From Mycobacterium cookii (GTDB lineage Bacteria; Actinomycetota; Actinomycetes; Mycobacteriales; Mycobacteriaceae), in the NCBI RefSeq assembly GCF_010727945.1, contig NZ_AP022569.1, positions 744,001 through 808,000 of the forward strand: a DNA stretch of 64,000 nt, given 5' to 3'. Every line of letters begins with the position of its first letter. The stretch's first letter is position 1. Below, in pieces: positions 11,831 through 20,773 of this stretch. The notes beneath the pieces are model-generated. The model had not been told where the DNA came from and ran no database searches. It saw nothing but the letters and a program-made list of their open reading frames with translations. The translations under genes were made by a program, and so were the position numbers.

Positions 11831-12510
11831 GTTCTGTCGTCGTCGCGGTGGACGGCCCCGCGGGCACCGGAAAGTCCTCGGTATCACGAGGTTTGGCCCG
11901 CGCACTGCAGGCCCGCTACCTCGATACCGGTGCCATGTATCGCATCGTCACACTGGCGATGCTGCGCGCCGGAATCGACCCGGCGGACCAAGCCGAGGTT
12001 GCCGCAGCCGTTGCAGACGTCCGGTTGTCGGTGGGCTATGACCCCGACGAGGATCGCAGTTACCTTGACGGCGAAGATGTTTCAGCGGAGATCCGCGGCG
12101 ACGAGGTCACCACGGCAGTGTCGGCAGTGTCGTCCGTCCCGGCAGTGCGCACGCGTCTGGTCGAACTGCAACGCACCATGGCACACGGCCCCGGCGGCGT
12201 CGTGGTGGAAGGACGCGATATCGGCACCGTGGTGCTACCCCATGCCGACGTCAAGATCTTCCTGACCGCATCAGCCGAGACGCGGGCGCGGCGCCGCAAC
12301 GATCAGAACGTCGCCGGCGGACTGCCCGATGACTACGCCGGAGTGCTGGCCGACGTGCGCCGTCGCGACCATCTCGACTCGACGCGAGCGGTGTCGCCGC
12401 TGCGGGCGGCTGCTGATGCAGTGGTCGTCGACACCAGTGACATGACCGAATCCGAAGTGATCGCCCACCTGCTCGATCTGGTGCATCAGCGAAGCGAGGC
12501 GGTCCGGTGA
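11827..12510 (+). CDS. cmk: cytidylate kinase
   Basis: 227-aa (d)CMP kinase. The P-loop GPAGTGKSS is near residues 10-18, followed by LDTGAMYR (CMP-binding) and [13 protein letters not shown]. The C-terminal lid contains RRRNDQ and [12 protein letters not shown], typical of bacterial Cmk. The start is GTG 11827, overlapping the pseudouridine-synthase TGA; the open frame extending further upstream is out of register with any family similarity. The end overlaps der as GTGA. The cmk-der pairing is widely conserved. Confidence 0.97.
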   Translation: MSSVVVAVDGPAGTGKSSVSRGLARALQARYLDTGAMYRIVTLAMLRAGIDPADQAEVAAAVADVRLSVGYDPDEDRSYLDGEDVSAEIRGDEVTTAVSAVSSVPAVRTRLVELQRTMAHGPGGVVVEGRDIGTVVLPHADVKIFLTASAETRARRRNDQNVAGGLPDDYAGVLADVRRRDHLDSTRAVSPLRAAADAVVVDTSDMTESEVIAHLLDLVHQRSEAVR

Positions 12511-13916
12511 GCCCCACCGACGACGGTACCTGGGTCGACGAAAGCGACTGGGAATCAACCGAATTCACTGAACCAACTGATGACGAAACCGCCGGTCCGC
12601 CACCGGTGGTGGCTGTGGTGGGCCGGCCGAACGTCGGCAAGTCGACGTTGGTCAACCGGATCCTCGGCCGGCGTGAGGCGGTGGTTCAGGACGTGCCCGG
12701 AGTGACGCGTGACCGGGTGTCCTATGACGCACTGTGGACCGGTCACCGGTTCGTCGTGCAGGACACCGGGGGATGGGAGCCCGATGCGAAGGGTCTGCAG
12801 CAGCTGGTCGCCGAGCAGGCGTCGGTGGCCATGCGTACCGCCGATGCGGTGATCCTGGTCGTGGATGCCGTCGTCGGCGCGACCGCCGGCGACGAGGCTG
12901 CTGCCCGTATTCTGCGGCGCTCCGGCAAGCCGGTGTTTCTGGCCGCCAACAAAGTTGACAGCGACAAAGGCGAATCCGACGCCGCGGCGCTGTGGTCGTT
13001 GGGCATCGGCGAACCGTTCGCGGTCAGCGCGATACATGGTCGCGGCGTGGCCGATCTGCTCGACGCGGTCGTCGCTGCGTTGCCGGAGGTCGCGGAGTCG
13101 GCCTCGACCCGAGGCGGTCCGCGGCGGGTGGCCTTGGTCGGTAAACCCAACGTCGGCAAGAGTTCGCTGCTGAACCGGTTGGCGGGCGACGAGCGATCGG
13201 TGGTCCACGACGTCGCGGGCACCACCGTCGACCCGGTGGACTCGCTCATCGAGATGGACGGCAAGGTCTGGAGATTCGTCGACACGGCCGGACTGCGCCG
13301 CAAGGTCGGCCAGGCCAGTGGTCACGAGTTCTACGCCTCGGTGCGCACCCACGGAGCCATCGACGCGGCCGAGGTGGTGATCGTGCTGATCGACGGCTCG
13401 GTGCCGCTGACCGAACAGGACCAACGGGTGCTGTCGATGGTCATCGAGTCCGGGCGAGCGCTGGTACTGGCGTTCAACAAGTGGGATCTCGTCGACGAAG
13501 AACGGCGCTACCAGATCGAGAAGGAAATCGACCGCGAGCTGGTGCAGCTGCGCTGGGCTCAGCGGGTCAACATCTCCGCGAAGACCGGTCGGGCGGTGCA
13601 GAAGTTGGTGCCGGCGTTGGAAGGCGCGTTGGCGTCCTGGGATACCCGGATCAGCACCGGCCGGTTGAACTCCTGGATCAAGGAGGTCGTGGCCGCGACG
13701 CCTCCGCCGGTTCGTGGCGGCAAGCAGCCGCGCATCCTGTTCGCCACGCAGGCCACCGCACGCCCACCCACGTTCGTGTTGTTCACCTCCGGCTTCTTGG
13801 AGGCCGGCTACCGCCGGTTCCTGGAGCGACGACTGCGCGAGACGTTCGGTTTCGAGGGCAGCCCGATCCGCATCAACGTGCGCGTGCGCGAGAAGCGTAA
13901 GCCGAAGTCCCGCTGA
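12507..13916 (+). CDS. der: ribosome biogenesis GTPase Der (EngA)
   Basis: 469-aa double GTPase needed for 50S subunit maturation. The first G domain has GRPNVGKST (about 36-44), DTGG and NKVD. The second has GKPNVGKSS (about 212-220), DTAGL and NKWD. A C-terminal KH-like domain follows ([23 protein letters not shown]). The acidic N-terminal tail of about 30 residues is typical of actinobacteria. GTG 12507 overlaps the cmk stop, and this gene ends the conserved Rv1708-Rv1713 block. The next 42 bases hold no clear hairpin. Confidence 0.97.
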   Translation: MSPTDDGTWVDESDWESTEFTEPTDDETAGPPPVVAVVGRPNVGKSTLVNRILGRREAVVQDVPGVTRDRVSYDALWTGHRFVVQDTGGWEPDAKGLQQLVAEQASVAMRTADAVILVVDAVVGATAGDEAAARILRRSGKPVFLAANKVDSDKGESDAAALWSLGIGEPFAVSAIHGRGVADLLDAVVAALPEVAESASTRGGPRRVALVGKPNVGKSSLLNRLAGDERSVVHDVAGTTVDPVDSLIEMDGKVWRFVDTAGLRRKVGQASGHEFYASVRTHGAIDAAEVVIVLIDGSVPLTEQDQRVLSMVIESGRALVLAFNKWDLVDEERRYQIEKEIDRELVQLRWAQRVNISAKTGRAVQKLVPALEGALASWDTRISTGRLNSWIKEVVAATPPPVRGGKQPRILFATQATARPPTFVLFTSGFLEAGYRRFLERRLRETFGFEGSPIRINVRVREKRKPKSR

Positions 13917-13958
13917 CACCCCGGTGACGCCGAAACCCAGCCAGCTAAGGTCGATTCG

Positions 13959-14741
13959 GTGTCCCTGTCACACGCGATCCTGATCGTTCTTGCCGGTGTG
14001 GGCGCGGGCACCATCAACGCTCTTGTCGGCTCCGGCACGCTGATCACCTTCCCGACGCTGGTGGCGATGGGCTATCCGCCGGTGACCTCGACCATGTCGA
14101 ATGCGGTGGGCCTGGTCGCGGGCAACGTCTCGAGCACGTGGGCATACCGCCGCGAGTTAAGTGGTCAGTGGGACCGGCTGCGCTGGCAGATACCGGCGTC
14201 AATCATCGGCGCGATCATCGGTGCCGGGCTGCTGCTGCATCTGCCGGAGAAAGTATTCGCTGAGATCGTGCCGGTCCTGCTGATCGCGGCGCTGATCCTG
14301 GTAGTCGTCGGCCCGCGGATTCAGGCGTGGGCGCAAGACCGGGCCCAGAAAGCAGGTCGTGCTGGTGACGAGGTGTCACCGCGCAGGATGGCCGCATTGG
14401 TGTTGAGCACCTTCGCGATCGGAATCTACGGCGGCTATTTCACTGCGGCGCAGGGCATTCTGCTCGTCGGCGTGATGGGTGCACTGTTGCCCGAATCCAT
14501 GCAGCGGATGAACGCGGCGAAGAATCTGCTGACTCTGCTCGTGAATCTTGTTGCAGCGCTGGCCTATACATTCGTGGCTTTCCACCGGATAAGTTGGCCG
14601 GTCGCGGGTCTCATCGCGGTCGGGTCGCTGCTCGGCGGGTGGTTGGGCGCACGCTACGGTCGTCGGTTGTCGCCGAATGCGTTGCGCGCGACGATCGTTG
14701 TCGTCGGGCTGATCGGGGTGTACCGGCTGCTCGCCGTGTAA
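13959..14741 (+). CDS. TauE/SafE-family membrane permease
   Basis: 260-aa polytopic membrane protein with about eight hydrophobic helices, split by a charged loop near residue 130 (QDRAQKAGRAGDEVSPRR). The first half contains GAGTINALVGSGTLITFPTLVAMGYPP, a signature of the TauE/SafE (TSUP) family. Members export or import sulfite, sulfoacetate or related anions; the substrate here is unknown. GTG 13959 gives the expected short N-terminus. Its stop is 3 bases from the stop of the convergent DUF3060-like gene. Mtb synteny ends at this gene. Confidence 0.85.
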   Translation: MSLSHAILIVLAGVGAGTINALVGSGTLITFPTLVAMGYPPVTSTMSNAVGLVAGNVSSTWAYRRELSGQWDRLRWQIPASIIGAIIGAGLLLHLPEKVFAEIVPVLLIAALILVVVGPRIQAWAQDRAQKAGRAGDEVSPRRMAALVLSTFAIGIYGGYFTAAQGILLVGVMGALLPESMQRMNAAKNLLTLLVNLVAALAYTFVAFHRISWPVAGLIAVGSLLGGWLGARYGRRLSPNALRATIVVVGLIGVYRLLAV

Positions 14742-14744
14742 AGA

Positions 14745-15458
14745 TCAGCCCTGGTGGACGACGTTTCCTTCGCCGGATTGCTCGATGTGCGGCGAGCCCT
14801 TGCGGTAGGTGATCTGGTTGCTGAAGCCGGAGGCTTCGATGCTATCGACCGCCTCGACAGTGATCTTGTTCTGCACGCCGGACACCGACAGGCTGGTGCA
14901 GTGGCCCGTGATCACGACCGTGTTGCCCACCCCGCTGATGCTGACGGTGTTCTGGTTGCAGGCGATCGTCCGGTTCTCGTTGATGCCGGAGATGCTGAGG
15001 GTCTCGCCTGACGGCGGCACCGACGGCGCGGCAGCAGGCGCGGTGGGCGTGACGGCGATGGATGGACTCGGGCGGTCGGGGACGAAGCTCGGGGTCGGGA
15101 AGAGTGTGGTCAGACCGCTGTGCGAGACCTGGTGTGCGGTGAAGAACAAGATCGCGACCGGCAAGGCGATCATGCCAATCACGAAGACAGCGGCCACGAT
15201 CCACCACACCCGGTTGTTCGACGACGGCTGCGGTGCTTGCCCGAACATCGAGCCGGTATAGGGCAGCGGCGGGGGTGGCGGTGCGAGCGCGGGACCGCCA
15301 CCGCTGTAGGGCGGCGGTGGCGGCGGAGCCACCGGACCGGACGGGGCAGCCCACTTGCTGGGCGGCTGATTTCCGACGGCTTCGGATGCGCGAGCCGTGT
15401 CCGCCAGCGGTTGCTCCAGCTCCCGAATTCGGGCTTCGGGATCGTCGTCGGATGTCAT
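14745..15458 (-). CDS. DUF3060-like membrane-anchored protein
   Basis: 237-aa protein of unknown function. The order is a charged N-terminus (MTSDDDPEARIRELEQ), a Pro/Gly/Tyr-rich cytoplasmic linker (about 30-85), one membrane helix (VWWIVAAVFVIGMIALPVAILFF, about 92-114), a Pro/Ser/Thr spacer, then an extracytoplasmic repeat domain. The last 80 residues show the short beta-repeat pattern SGxxNxxxI (SGINENRTIAC, SGVGNTVVITG, SGVQNKITVEA, SGFSNQITY) typical of DUF3060. Two Cys in that domain could pair. ATG 15458 is preferred over the start 63 bases upstream. Confidence 0.8.
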   Translation of the reverse strand: MTSDDDPEARIRELEQPLADTARASEAVGNQPPSKWAAPSGPVAPPPPPPYSGGGPALAPPPPPLPYTGSMFGQAPQPSSNNRVWWIVAAVFVIGMIALPVAILFFTAHQVSHSGLTTLFPTPSFVPDRPSPSIAVTPTAPAAAPSVPPSGETLSISGINENRTIACNQNTVSISGVGNTVVITGHCTSLSVSGVQNKITVEAVDSIEASGFSNQITYRKGSPHIEQSGEGNVVHQG

Positions 15459-15522
15459 CCACAGATGCTCCCATACCAAGATCGGGCCGAATAGGCCATT
15501 CGCATTCGGTAGTTTCTGCATC

Positions 15523-16542
15523 GTGCCCGACTTTGCGAACCGCCAGATCCTGCTGCGTCGCCGCCCCAGCGGCCTTGTTCAGTCGGATGACACTGAGCTG
15601 GTGACCACGCCGGCACCCGAGCCGGCCGAGGGTGAAGCGCTCGTCCGCACCACCTACGTCGGCCTCGATGCCGCGGTCCGGACCTGGCTCAACGACCAGC
15701 AGGGCTACCTTCCGCCGGTGCAGCTCGGTGAGGTCATCCGCGCGGCGGGCATCGGCGAGGTGGTGTCGTCACGGTGCGACGCCTACAAGGTCGGCGACGT
15801 GATCACCACGCTGACCGGTTTTCAGGAATACGTGATCATCCGCGACGATGTGTTCAGCACACCGATCCCGGGGGAGAGCGACCAGCTGGCCATCATGTCG
15901 GTCTATGGCCCGACGGGCGCGACGGCATACATCGGGATGACCGACGTCGGGAAGCCGCAAGCCGGCGACACCGTGGTCGTGTCGGCCGCGGCGGGTGCCA
16001 CCGGCTCGATCGCCGGCCAGATCGCCAAGATCGCCGGGGCACGGGTGGTGGGCATCGCCGGCGGGCCGGAGAAATGCCGGGCGGTCGTGGAGGACTTCGG
16101 GTTCGACGCGTGCATCGACTACAAGAACGACGATCTGCAGGCCGCGCTCAAACAGCACTGCCCGCAGCGGGTGAATGTCTACTTCGACAACGTCGGCGGT
16201 CCCATCCTCGACGCGGTACTGGGCCGGTTGGCGATGAACGCACGGGTGGTGCTGTGCGGCGTGATCTCCAGCTACCTCAGCGGCGATCATCCCGGTCCGG
16301 CCAACTACGTGAACATTCTGGCCAAGACCGCGACGATGCAGGGATTCAATGCGCTCGACCAGTGGGGCCGTTTCGACGAGGCCTCGGCTGCGCTCCGGCA
16401 ATGGGAGCATGAGGGCCGAATCAGGCACCGCGAGACCATCTTTGAGGGCATCGAATCCTGCGTCGATGCCCTCAACGGGCTGTTCACCGGCGCCAATATC
16501 GGCAAAATGCTGGTCAAGCTCAGCGAGCCGACGACCGTTTAG
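15523..16542 (+). CDS. CurA/leukotriene-B4-dehydrogenase-type NADP-dependent oxidoreductase
   Basis: 339-aa zinc-free member of the medium-chain reductase family that reduces alpha,beta-unsaturated ketones or aldehydes with NADPH. Evidence: the N-terminus QILLRRRPSGLVQSDD, TYVGLDAAVRTWL, the nucleotide-binding segment VVVSAAAGATGSIAGQIAKIAGARVVGIAGG (about 147-178), then YFDNVGGPILDAVLGRL and VLCGVISSY. GTG 15523 fits the family start. It diverges from the DUF3060-like gene over only 64 bp, so the two promoters must overlap. Its stop overlaps the convergent glyoxalase gene by 4 bases. Confidence 0.88.
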   Translation: MPDFANRQILLRRRPSGLVQSDDTELVTTPAPEPAEGEALVRTTYVGLDAAVRTWLNDQQGYLPPVQLGEVIRAAGIGEVVSSRCDAYKVGDVITTLTGFQEYVIIRDDVFSTPIPGESDQLAIMSVYGPTGATAYIGMTDVGKPQAGDTVVVSAAAGATGSIAGQIAKIAGARVVGIAGGPEKCRAVVEDFGFDACIDYKNDDLQAALKQHCPQRVNVYFDNVGGPILDAVLGRLAMNARVVLCGVISSYLSGDHPGPANYVNILAKTATMQGFNALDQWGRFDEASAALRQWEHEGRIRHRETIFEGIESCVDALNGLFTGANIGKMLVKLSEPTTV

Positions 16543-16949
16543 CCCAACTCCTGAATGCGGATCATGGTGCCTGCGGGGTCGCGGACGGCGCAGTCGCGGA
16601 TTCCGTACGGCTGCTCTGTCGGTTCCTGCACGATGTCGGCGTTGCCCGATTGCAGTCGTTCGAAGGTGGCATCGAGGTCCTTGGTGGCCAGGACGATGGT
16701 CGCGTAGGTGCCCTTGGCCATCATCTCGGCGATGGTCCGTCGTTCGTCATTGGTGAGGCCCGGGTTGGCGCTCGGCGGATTCAAGACGATCGACGTGTCG
16801 GGCTGATTCGGCGGCCCGACAGTGATCCACCGCATCGTGCCCTTGCCGACGTCAAGGCGGACTTCGAAGCCGAGGACGTCGCGGTAAAAGGCCAGTGATT
16901 CTTCCGGATTGTCGTGTGGCACAAAGCTCGAGTGAATGGTGATGTCCAT
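16539..16949 (-). CDS. VOC-family (glyoxalase/bleomycin-resistance-like) protein
   Basis: 136-aa vicinal-oxygen-chelate domain protein. The pattern MDITIHSSFVPHDNPEESLAFYRDVLGFEVRLDVG and the C-terminal GIRDCAVRDPAGTMIRIQE are typical of small VOC proteins; Glu134 near the end is a likely metal ligand. The substrate is unknown. It follows the AraC-type regulator by only 5 bases on the same strand, so they form an operon, and the regulator may control it. ATG 16949 is chosen over an upstream in-frame start that would run into the regulator gene. Confidence 0.85.
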   Translation of the reverse strand: MDITIHSSFVPHDNPEESLAFYRDVLGFEVRLDVGKGTMRWITVGPPNQPDTSIVLNPPSANPGLTNDERRTIAEMMAKGTYATIVLATKDLDATFERLQSGNADIVQEPTEQPYGIRDCAVRDPAGTMIRIQELG

Positions 16950-16954
16950 GGATG

Positions 16955-17404
16955 TCACGGTAGGTGCAGGGCGACCGCGGGTGCTTCTCGATTCCTGACC
17001 GGTCGGGTGACTTGCTTCTCCATGCACGACGGCAGGCCGGCGCTCACCCCTGCTGTCTGGTCCCGATAGACACTGGGCGAGACGCCGACCAGCTCGCTGA
17101 ATCGAGTGCTGAATGTTCCCAGCGACGAGCAGCCCACGGCGAAACAGACTTCGGTGACGCTGAGATCGCCGCGCCGCAGCAACGCCATCGCGCGCTCGAT
17201 GCGTCGTGTCATGAGGTAGGAGTACGGCGACTCGCCGTAAGCGGCTTTGAATTGCCGGCTGAGGTGCCCGGCCGACATGTGCGCGTCGCGGGCCAGCGCT
17301 TCGACGTCCAACGGCTGGGCGTAGTCCCGATCGACCCGGTCACGCACTCGACGCAGCCGGGTCAATTCCCGCAGCCGCTGCGATTCGGCTGGTTGGATCG
17401 CCAC
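16955..17404 (-). CDS. short AraC-family transcriptional regulator
   Basis: 149-aa regulator consisting almost only of the two-HTH AraC DNA-binding domain. Residues 20-115 contain DRDYAQPLDVEALARDAHMSAGHLSRQFKAAYGESPYSYLMTRRIERAMALLRRGDLSVTEVCFAVG and the signature CSSLGTFSTRFSELVGVSPSVYR. No ligand-binding domain is present, so it may sense through a partner or be constitutive. The start is GTG 17404. The tRNA-Pro gene begins 85 bases upstream on the other strand. It probably regulates the VOC gene just downstream. Confidence 0.88.
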   Translation of the reverse strand: MAIQPAESQRLRELTRLRRVRDRVDRDYAQPLDVEALARDAHMSAGHLSRQFKAAYGESPYSYLMTRRIERAMALLRRGDLSVTEVCFAVGCSSLGTFSTRFSELVGVSPSVYRDQTAGVSAGLPSCMEKQVTRPVRNREAPAVALHLP

Positions 17405-17489
17405 CTGCGCGATCGTGCCACGTCGTTCCGGTGGGCGCTACCGCCTGCTGTAGGCTTTCCACCTGCTGCCGTCAGCGGTCGGCGGCGCC

Positions 17490-17563
17490 GGGCTGTGGCG
17501 CAGTTTGGTAGCGCACTTGACTGGGGGTCAAGTGGTCGCAGGTTCAAATCCTGTCAGCCCGAC
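17490..17563 (+). tRNA. tRNA-Pro (anticodon GGG)
   Basis: A complete cloverleaf can be folded by hand. The acceptor stem CGGGCTG pairs with CAGCCCG and is followed by discriminator A. The anticodon stem CTTGA/TCAAG encloses the 7-base loop CTGGGGG, placing GGG at positions 34-36. The T arm is CAGG-TTCAAAT-CCTG. The CCA end is not encoded. The gene ends where the small-gene island begins, and a short copy of its anticodon region is found at 21606-21623. Confidence 0.95.
17519..17536 (+). repeat. left copy of tRNA-derived repeat (candidate attL core)
   Basis: TGACTGGGGGTCAAGTGG in the anticodon stem-loop of tRNA-Pro recurs at 21606-21623 with one difference (T to C at the fifth base; the last 13 bases are identical). 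Integrases often use anticodon-loop or T-arm sequences of tRNA genes as attachment cores. The two copies bracket about 4.1 kb of accessory genes in direct orientation. Confidence 0.4.
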
Positions 17564-17722
17564 ACAGGTCAGAGGCGGTTTTTGACCGTCTGAACGTCCG
17601 TTTTCCGACGTTTGACCCACACGTTTGACCCAAACCAGCTTTCCCGGCACCCGAAAATGTGTTTGCTGGCCGTTTTGGGTGGTCACGGCGGCTGTATCCA
17701 CAGTGGCGGGCAATATGACCCT

Positions 17723-18040
17723 ATGCCGCGCCGCAAACAGGTCTACAAGATCACGTACCCGAACGGGAAAATCTACGTCGGTCTGGACGTCACCGGCACC
17801 TTGGCTTACTTCGGTAGTCCGAGCAACCGAGGCAAAGAACAAATCGCCGCCGACCACATCGACCAGCGACTCGATCTGACGGTGCGAAAGCAAATCCTCT
17901 GGGAGTCGGAGACCGCGACCGACGCCGAGGCCCGCGCAATGGAGGTCAAGCTCATCCGCGAGACGGGCGCGAATAATCCGGCCATCGGCTACAACCTCAG
18001 TCCGCGATGGTCGGAGTTGGGGCCGCTAAGCGGGCATTAA
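17723..18040 (+). CDS. GIY-YIG-like nuclease domain protein
   Basis: 105-aa small protein. The N-terminal VYKITYPNGKIYVGLD fits the GIY-YIG strand pair (here VYK and VYVG-like). The C-terminal MEVKLIRETGANNPAIGYNLSP matches the conserved Glu and Asn-Pro-x-GYN block of small GIY-YIG endonucleases. Such proteins are common in phages and mobile elements, either as homing nucleases or as stand-alone domains. I chose ATG 17723, just before the domain; the frame is open further upstream without recognisable sequence. It lies 160 bases after the tRNA-Pro and is convergent with the next gene, overlapping it by 15 bases. Confidence 0.6.
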   Translation: MPRRKQVYKITYPNGKIYVGLDVTGTLAYFGSPSNRGKEQIAADHIDQRLDLTVRKQILWESETATDAEARAMEVKLIRETGANNPAIGYNLSPRWSELGPLSGH

Positions 18041-18364
18041 CCAGTCGTCCGCCGACAGGATGAACCAATCATGTTCACGGCTGTCATACGGTGCCCACCC
18101 GTGCGCCTCGGCGGGAAGCCACCACCGCGGGAACCGCACCGGCTGGAATGCCAACAGTTCATCAACTTGGTAGAGCACGGTCGGTGAGTATTTCGGCGCG
18201 GTCGCCGCTACCCTCTCGTATTCGACCGGGTCATCTTTGACCAGCCACAGTCGCGGGTCCGGTGAGAATGCCAGCTTCAATTCCTTGGCGCGGATCTTTT
18301 CGTACAGACCGGGCACGTGCAACCGAGGACATTGTTCAGCGGACGCGAACCCATCACGCACCAT
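18026..18364 (-). CDS. hypothetical protein, island
   Basis: 112-aa soluble protein that I do not recognise. It is rich in Trp, Pro and Tyr toward the C-terminus (FPRWWLPAEAHGWAPYDSREHDWFILSADDWL). There are no membrane helices or Cys motifs. It starts inside the end of the phage-like gene 18354-18716 (11-base overlap, same strand), so the two are a translation-coupled pair. The small size, pairing and neighbours suggest a mobile-element gene of unknown role. Confidence 0.55.
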   Translation of the reverse strand: MVRDGFASAEQCPRLHVPGLYEKIRAKELKLAFSPDPRLWLVKDDPVEYERVAATAPKYSPTVLYQVDELLAFQPVRFPRWWLPAEAHGWAPYDSREHDWFILSADDWLMPA

Positions 18365-18716
18365 CCATCCGGGCTTTGGCCGCGTTGTGTTGCGCCCACC
18401 GCGACCGGGCGGCGGCTTGCTTGATCGGGTCCTTGGTGCCAGGGCCGTCCAGCTTCAGCGACGAAATTAATTTCGCCAGCGCCGCACGTTGCAACCTGAG
18501 TTCGACCACACAGCCATGCACAACGACCCGGCCATCCTTCAGCACAACCGTCCGGCCCTCGTCCTCGACGACAGACTTCAGCCGTTCGATCTCGTCCGCG
18601 ATATCCGCGACCACCGAAAACAATTCCCGGTCCCGCTGATCAGGTTCCAATTGATGCGCGGCCATGTCGGCGATGACCCGCTCCACAAGCAGCCCGCCAC
18701 AAGACAATTCAGCCAT
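18354..18716 (-). CDS. putative phage-derived protein, possibly small-terminase-like
   Basis: 120-aa helical, charged protein. The order VADIADEIERLKSVVEDEGRTVVLKDGRVVVHGCVVELRLQRAALAKLISSLKL is reminiscent of the C-terminal part of P27-type phage small terminase subunits: helix, gly-rich turn, then a val-x-leu-arg-x-gln-arg helix. The end is basic (KQAAARSRWAQHNAAKARM). The similarity is judged by eye only. I chose ATG 18716 (MAELSCGGLLVERV); upstream in-frame sequence is low-complexity Pro/Thr/Arg. It could equally be an uncharacterised DNA-binding protein of the island. Confidence 0.45.
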   Translation of the reverse strand: MAELSCGGLLVERVIADMAAHQLEPDQRDRELFSVVADIADEIERLKSVVEDEGRTVVLKDGRVVVHGCVVELRLQRAALAKLISSLKLDGPGTKDPIKQAAARSRWAQHNAAKARMDGA

Positions 18717-18967
18717 ACCAGCCAGTCTCTCACGCGCGGGGAAGCGTTTTGCATTCCAGCCAGCCCTTTCTTCGGATTGGGCCGTGGCGGGGAGGGTGAT
18801 CGGGGGAGGGATGGTCGGCGGGGCGGTCGCCAGTGTGGCTGTGCGCCGGTCGGTTTGGGGCCTCGGCGGCGTCTTGGCTTTGGAGTCTCGGGTGTCGATT
18901 GCTGTGGCTGAGCGCAACGCTGGCGGCTGTTCGGGCTGTAGGAGGTGGTTTTAAGAATCCCCCATCT

Positions 18968-19252
18968 CTAGTCGATGCGCACCGTGGTCTGGATGTCTGT
19001 TCGGACATTGTTTTGTGTTGTCTCGGCGACGTTGTTGTCGTCGGAGAATGTAGTGACCACTACCCAAGTGTCTTGAGCTTGCGGAACGCAAGTGACTTGC
19101 ACGAATACGGAGTTGTCGGCCGCGCTGGCAACCGTCGTATATCCCTCAGTTAGGCGGACGATCAAGTTGAAGCTCGCGAACGCACTCTGGGTATACGCCA
19201 GGCATGTTTGCGGGTCGTCGGGCTTGGTGAAAGTGTTGTAATACCAGTACAT
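18968..19252 (-). CDS. hypothetical small protein, island
   Basis: 94-aa protein rich in Thr, Val, Asn and Tyr, predicted to be mostly beta strand (FNLIVRLTEGYTTVASAADNSVFVQVTCVPQAQDTWVVVTTFSDDNN). It has no signal peptide. Two Cys (CLAY and VTCVP) could pair. ATG 19252 is preceded by a good ribosome site (GGAGG with AAGGA on the minus strand), which supports real translation. The amino-acid use is AT-richer than the core genes. Function unknown. It is separated from its neighbours by 105 and 251 bases. Confidence 0.55.
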   Translation of the reverse strand: MYWYYNTFTKPDDPQTCLAYTQSAFASFNLIVRLTEGYTTVASAADNSVFVQVTCVPQAQDTWVVVTTFSDDNNVAETTQNNVRTDIQTTVRID

Positions 19253-19357
19253 GATCCTTGCCTCCGTTCGCTTTTTCGTAGTGACTTCGGACAGCCGTAT
19301 TTGGTTGTGCTTCGCAGGAAATCAAGGTACCGCGCTAAAGGATTACCGTTCGTCGAT

Positions 19358-19876
19358 CTAGCCGTAGTCGCCTAGCCCTGGGAGGTTGTCAAGGTCCAGC
19401 GTCCCGCCCTTCGGTACTCCAAGTTCTTCACGAATTGCCTCTAGCAAACCGTGGACCGCTTTCCTTGCACGCCATTCCAGCTCCCCGCTTTGCTTACCCT
19501 CGCTCTGTGCCCGTGCCCAAGTCAGAACGAGATCGAGGGCCAAATCGGCTAGGGTCACGATCTTGTCTGTTCCATACACCGCGATATCCGGAAAATGTTC
19601 GAATATCTCGTCGCGCCAATCTTCGAAAGGGAATGGCTGGTTTTCGTCTAACTCTTGTATGCGCGACGAGAGCGTGCGTAGCCTCCGGTACAGCTCGACG
19701 TAGGCTTCGCGGCGGTGCTCGAATGTCCTCGCCTCATCCTCGCGCAACCACTGTGCGTGCTCTCGCTGACGGGAAGCGCGTTGCTGGATGAGCATTCCAC
19801 CGATGGTGCCGCCAGCCGTACCAATGACACCGATCAGTGCGACGACCAGCGGGACCCACAACGGTGTGGTGCTCAT
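19358..19876 (-). CDS. hypothetical single-pass membrane protein, island
   Basis: 172-aa protein. A short N-terminus leads into one membrane helix (PLWVPLVVALIGVIGTAGGTIGGMLI, about residues 5-30). A strongly basic and acidic helical stretch (QQRASRQREHAQWLREDEARTFEHRREAYVELYRRLRTL, about 31-70) and a soluble helical cytoplasmic domain follow. I chose ATG 19876 because it places the helix at the N-terminus. The architecture is similar to the divergent gene at 20015-20773, 138 bases away. Function unknown. Confidence 0.6.
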   Translation of the reverse strand: MSTTPLWVPLVVALIGVIGTAGGTIGGMLIQQRASRQREHAQWLREDEARTFEHRREAYVELYRRLRTLSSRIQELDENQPFPFEDWRDEIFEHFPDIAVYGTDKIVTLADLALDLVLTWARAQSEGKQSGELEWRARKAVHGLLEAIREELGVPKGGTLDLDNLPGLGDYG

Positions 19877-20014
19877 CTGGAGGTGCGGCCCCCGATCCAT
19901 TCCCTCATCACGCAGCCACACACTAGCGCCCCGGTCGGTTCAATTTAAGGAGTCGGCCTAGTCCCGGGCGTGTCTGCAAGCTCATGCAATTCAGCCTTTG
20001 CTTGACTTTTGAGT

Positions 20015-20773
20015 ATGGAAGAACCTAACCGGACAGACTCGCCCAACTGGTGGCTGGCGGCGCTCGGCACAGTCGGTGCTCTCGCGCTGATCTTCTTCTT
20101 GGGCGTCGGCTACGGACAAGAGTGGGGTGCACCGCAATGGGGACCGCTAGCCGAATGGCTTGCCGGTGGATTCACGTTCGCCGCTGTGGTCGTCGCGCTC
20201 CGTGCGGCGATATACGCACAACGCGAATCGGCCCGCGCCGAACGCAGCCGATTGGTGGACCACGAACTCCAACGCCGCCGAGAAAATATCCGTAGCTTGA
20301 GCGGTCTTTGGGCTGCGATCGTCTCAATGGGCATCGACTTGGCGAGTTTCACGGCCTACATGAAGAACTTGCCTCCGACCTTCGACCCAAACAGACCCCG
20401 ATCGGATATCGCACCGCCGGAGCCGGGAGACATACCAGGAGAGCCGGTCTGTTACCAATTTGGTCGGGTGTATCAGACATTCGCCGACAAATGGTTCCAG
20501 ACGATCGAACCGCCCTTGTTCTCTGCGTTGGCAATACTGAACGGCTCAGCGCTCGACGAGGCGGTCAAGTCCCTCAACGTCAAACTCCGCGAGATCACGG
20601 AGAAGTGCTTGCCGCTACTGAGCGCGGATTTCGCAAGAGGTCGTCGTCCCGATGTGACCGCCATCGAGACGACATGGAAAGACGCGGGTCGGCGGCGGCA
20701 GGCGCATCTCGACCTCGCCCGACAGCATTTCAGCTTGAAGCTTGACGATGTAGAACAGCACTTGTTCGGCTGA
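20015..20773 (+). CDS. hypothetical membrane protein with cytoplasmic helical domain, island
   Basis: 252-aa protein. Two N-terminal membrane helices (about 13-33, LAALGTVGALALIFFLGVGYG, and about 47-66, LAGGFTFAAVVVALRAAIYA) are followed by an Arg/Glu-rich coiled-coil-like stretch (QRESARAERSRLVDHELQRRRENIRSL) and a soluble alpha-helical domain. ATG 20015 is preferred over a TTG 6 bases earlier. Together with the divergent single-pass gene it may form a membrane pair; proteins of this layout are frequent in phage-related islands. No catalytic motif is visible. Confidence 0.65.
   Translation: MEEPNRTDSPNWWLAALGTVGALALIFFLGVGYGQEWGAPQWGPLAEWLAGGFTFAAVVVALRAAIYAQRESARAERSRLVDHELQRRRENIRSLSGLWAAIVSMGIDLASFTAYMKNLPPTFDPNRPRSDIAPPEPGDIPGEPVCYQFGRVYQTFADKWFQTIEPPLFSALAILNGSALDEAVKSLNVKLREITEKCLPLLSADFARGRRPDVTAIETTWKDAGRRRQAHLDLARQHFSLKLDDVEQHLFG

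Noticed and set aside
17528..17893. Minus-strand open frame antisense to the GIY-YIG-like gene, running into the tRNA.
   Set aside because: It overlaps the tRNA-Pro gene and the better supported plus-strand gene, and shows no protein family pattern.
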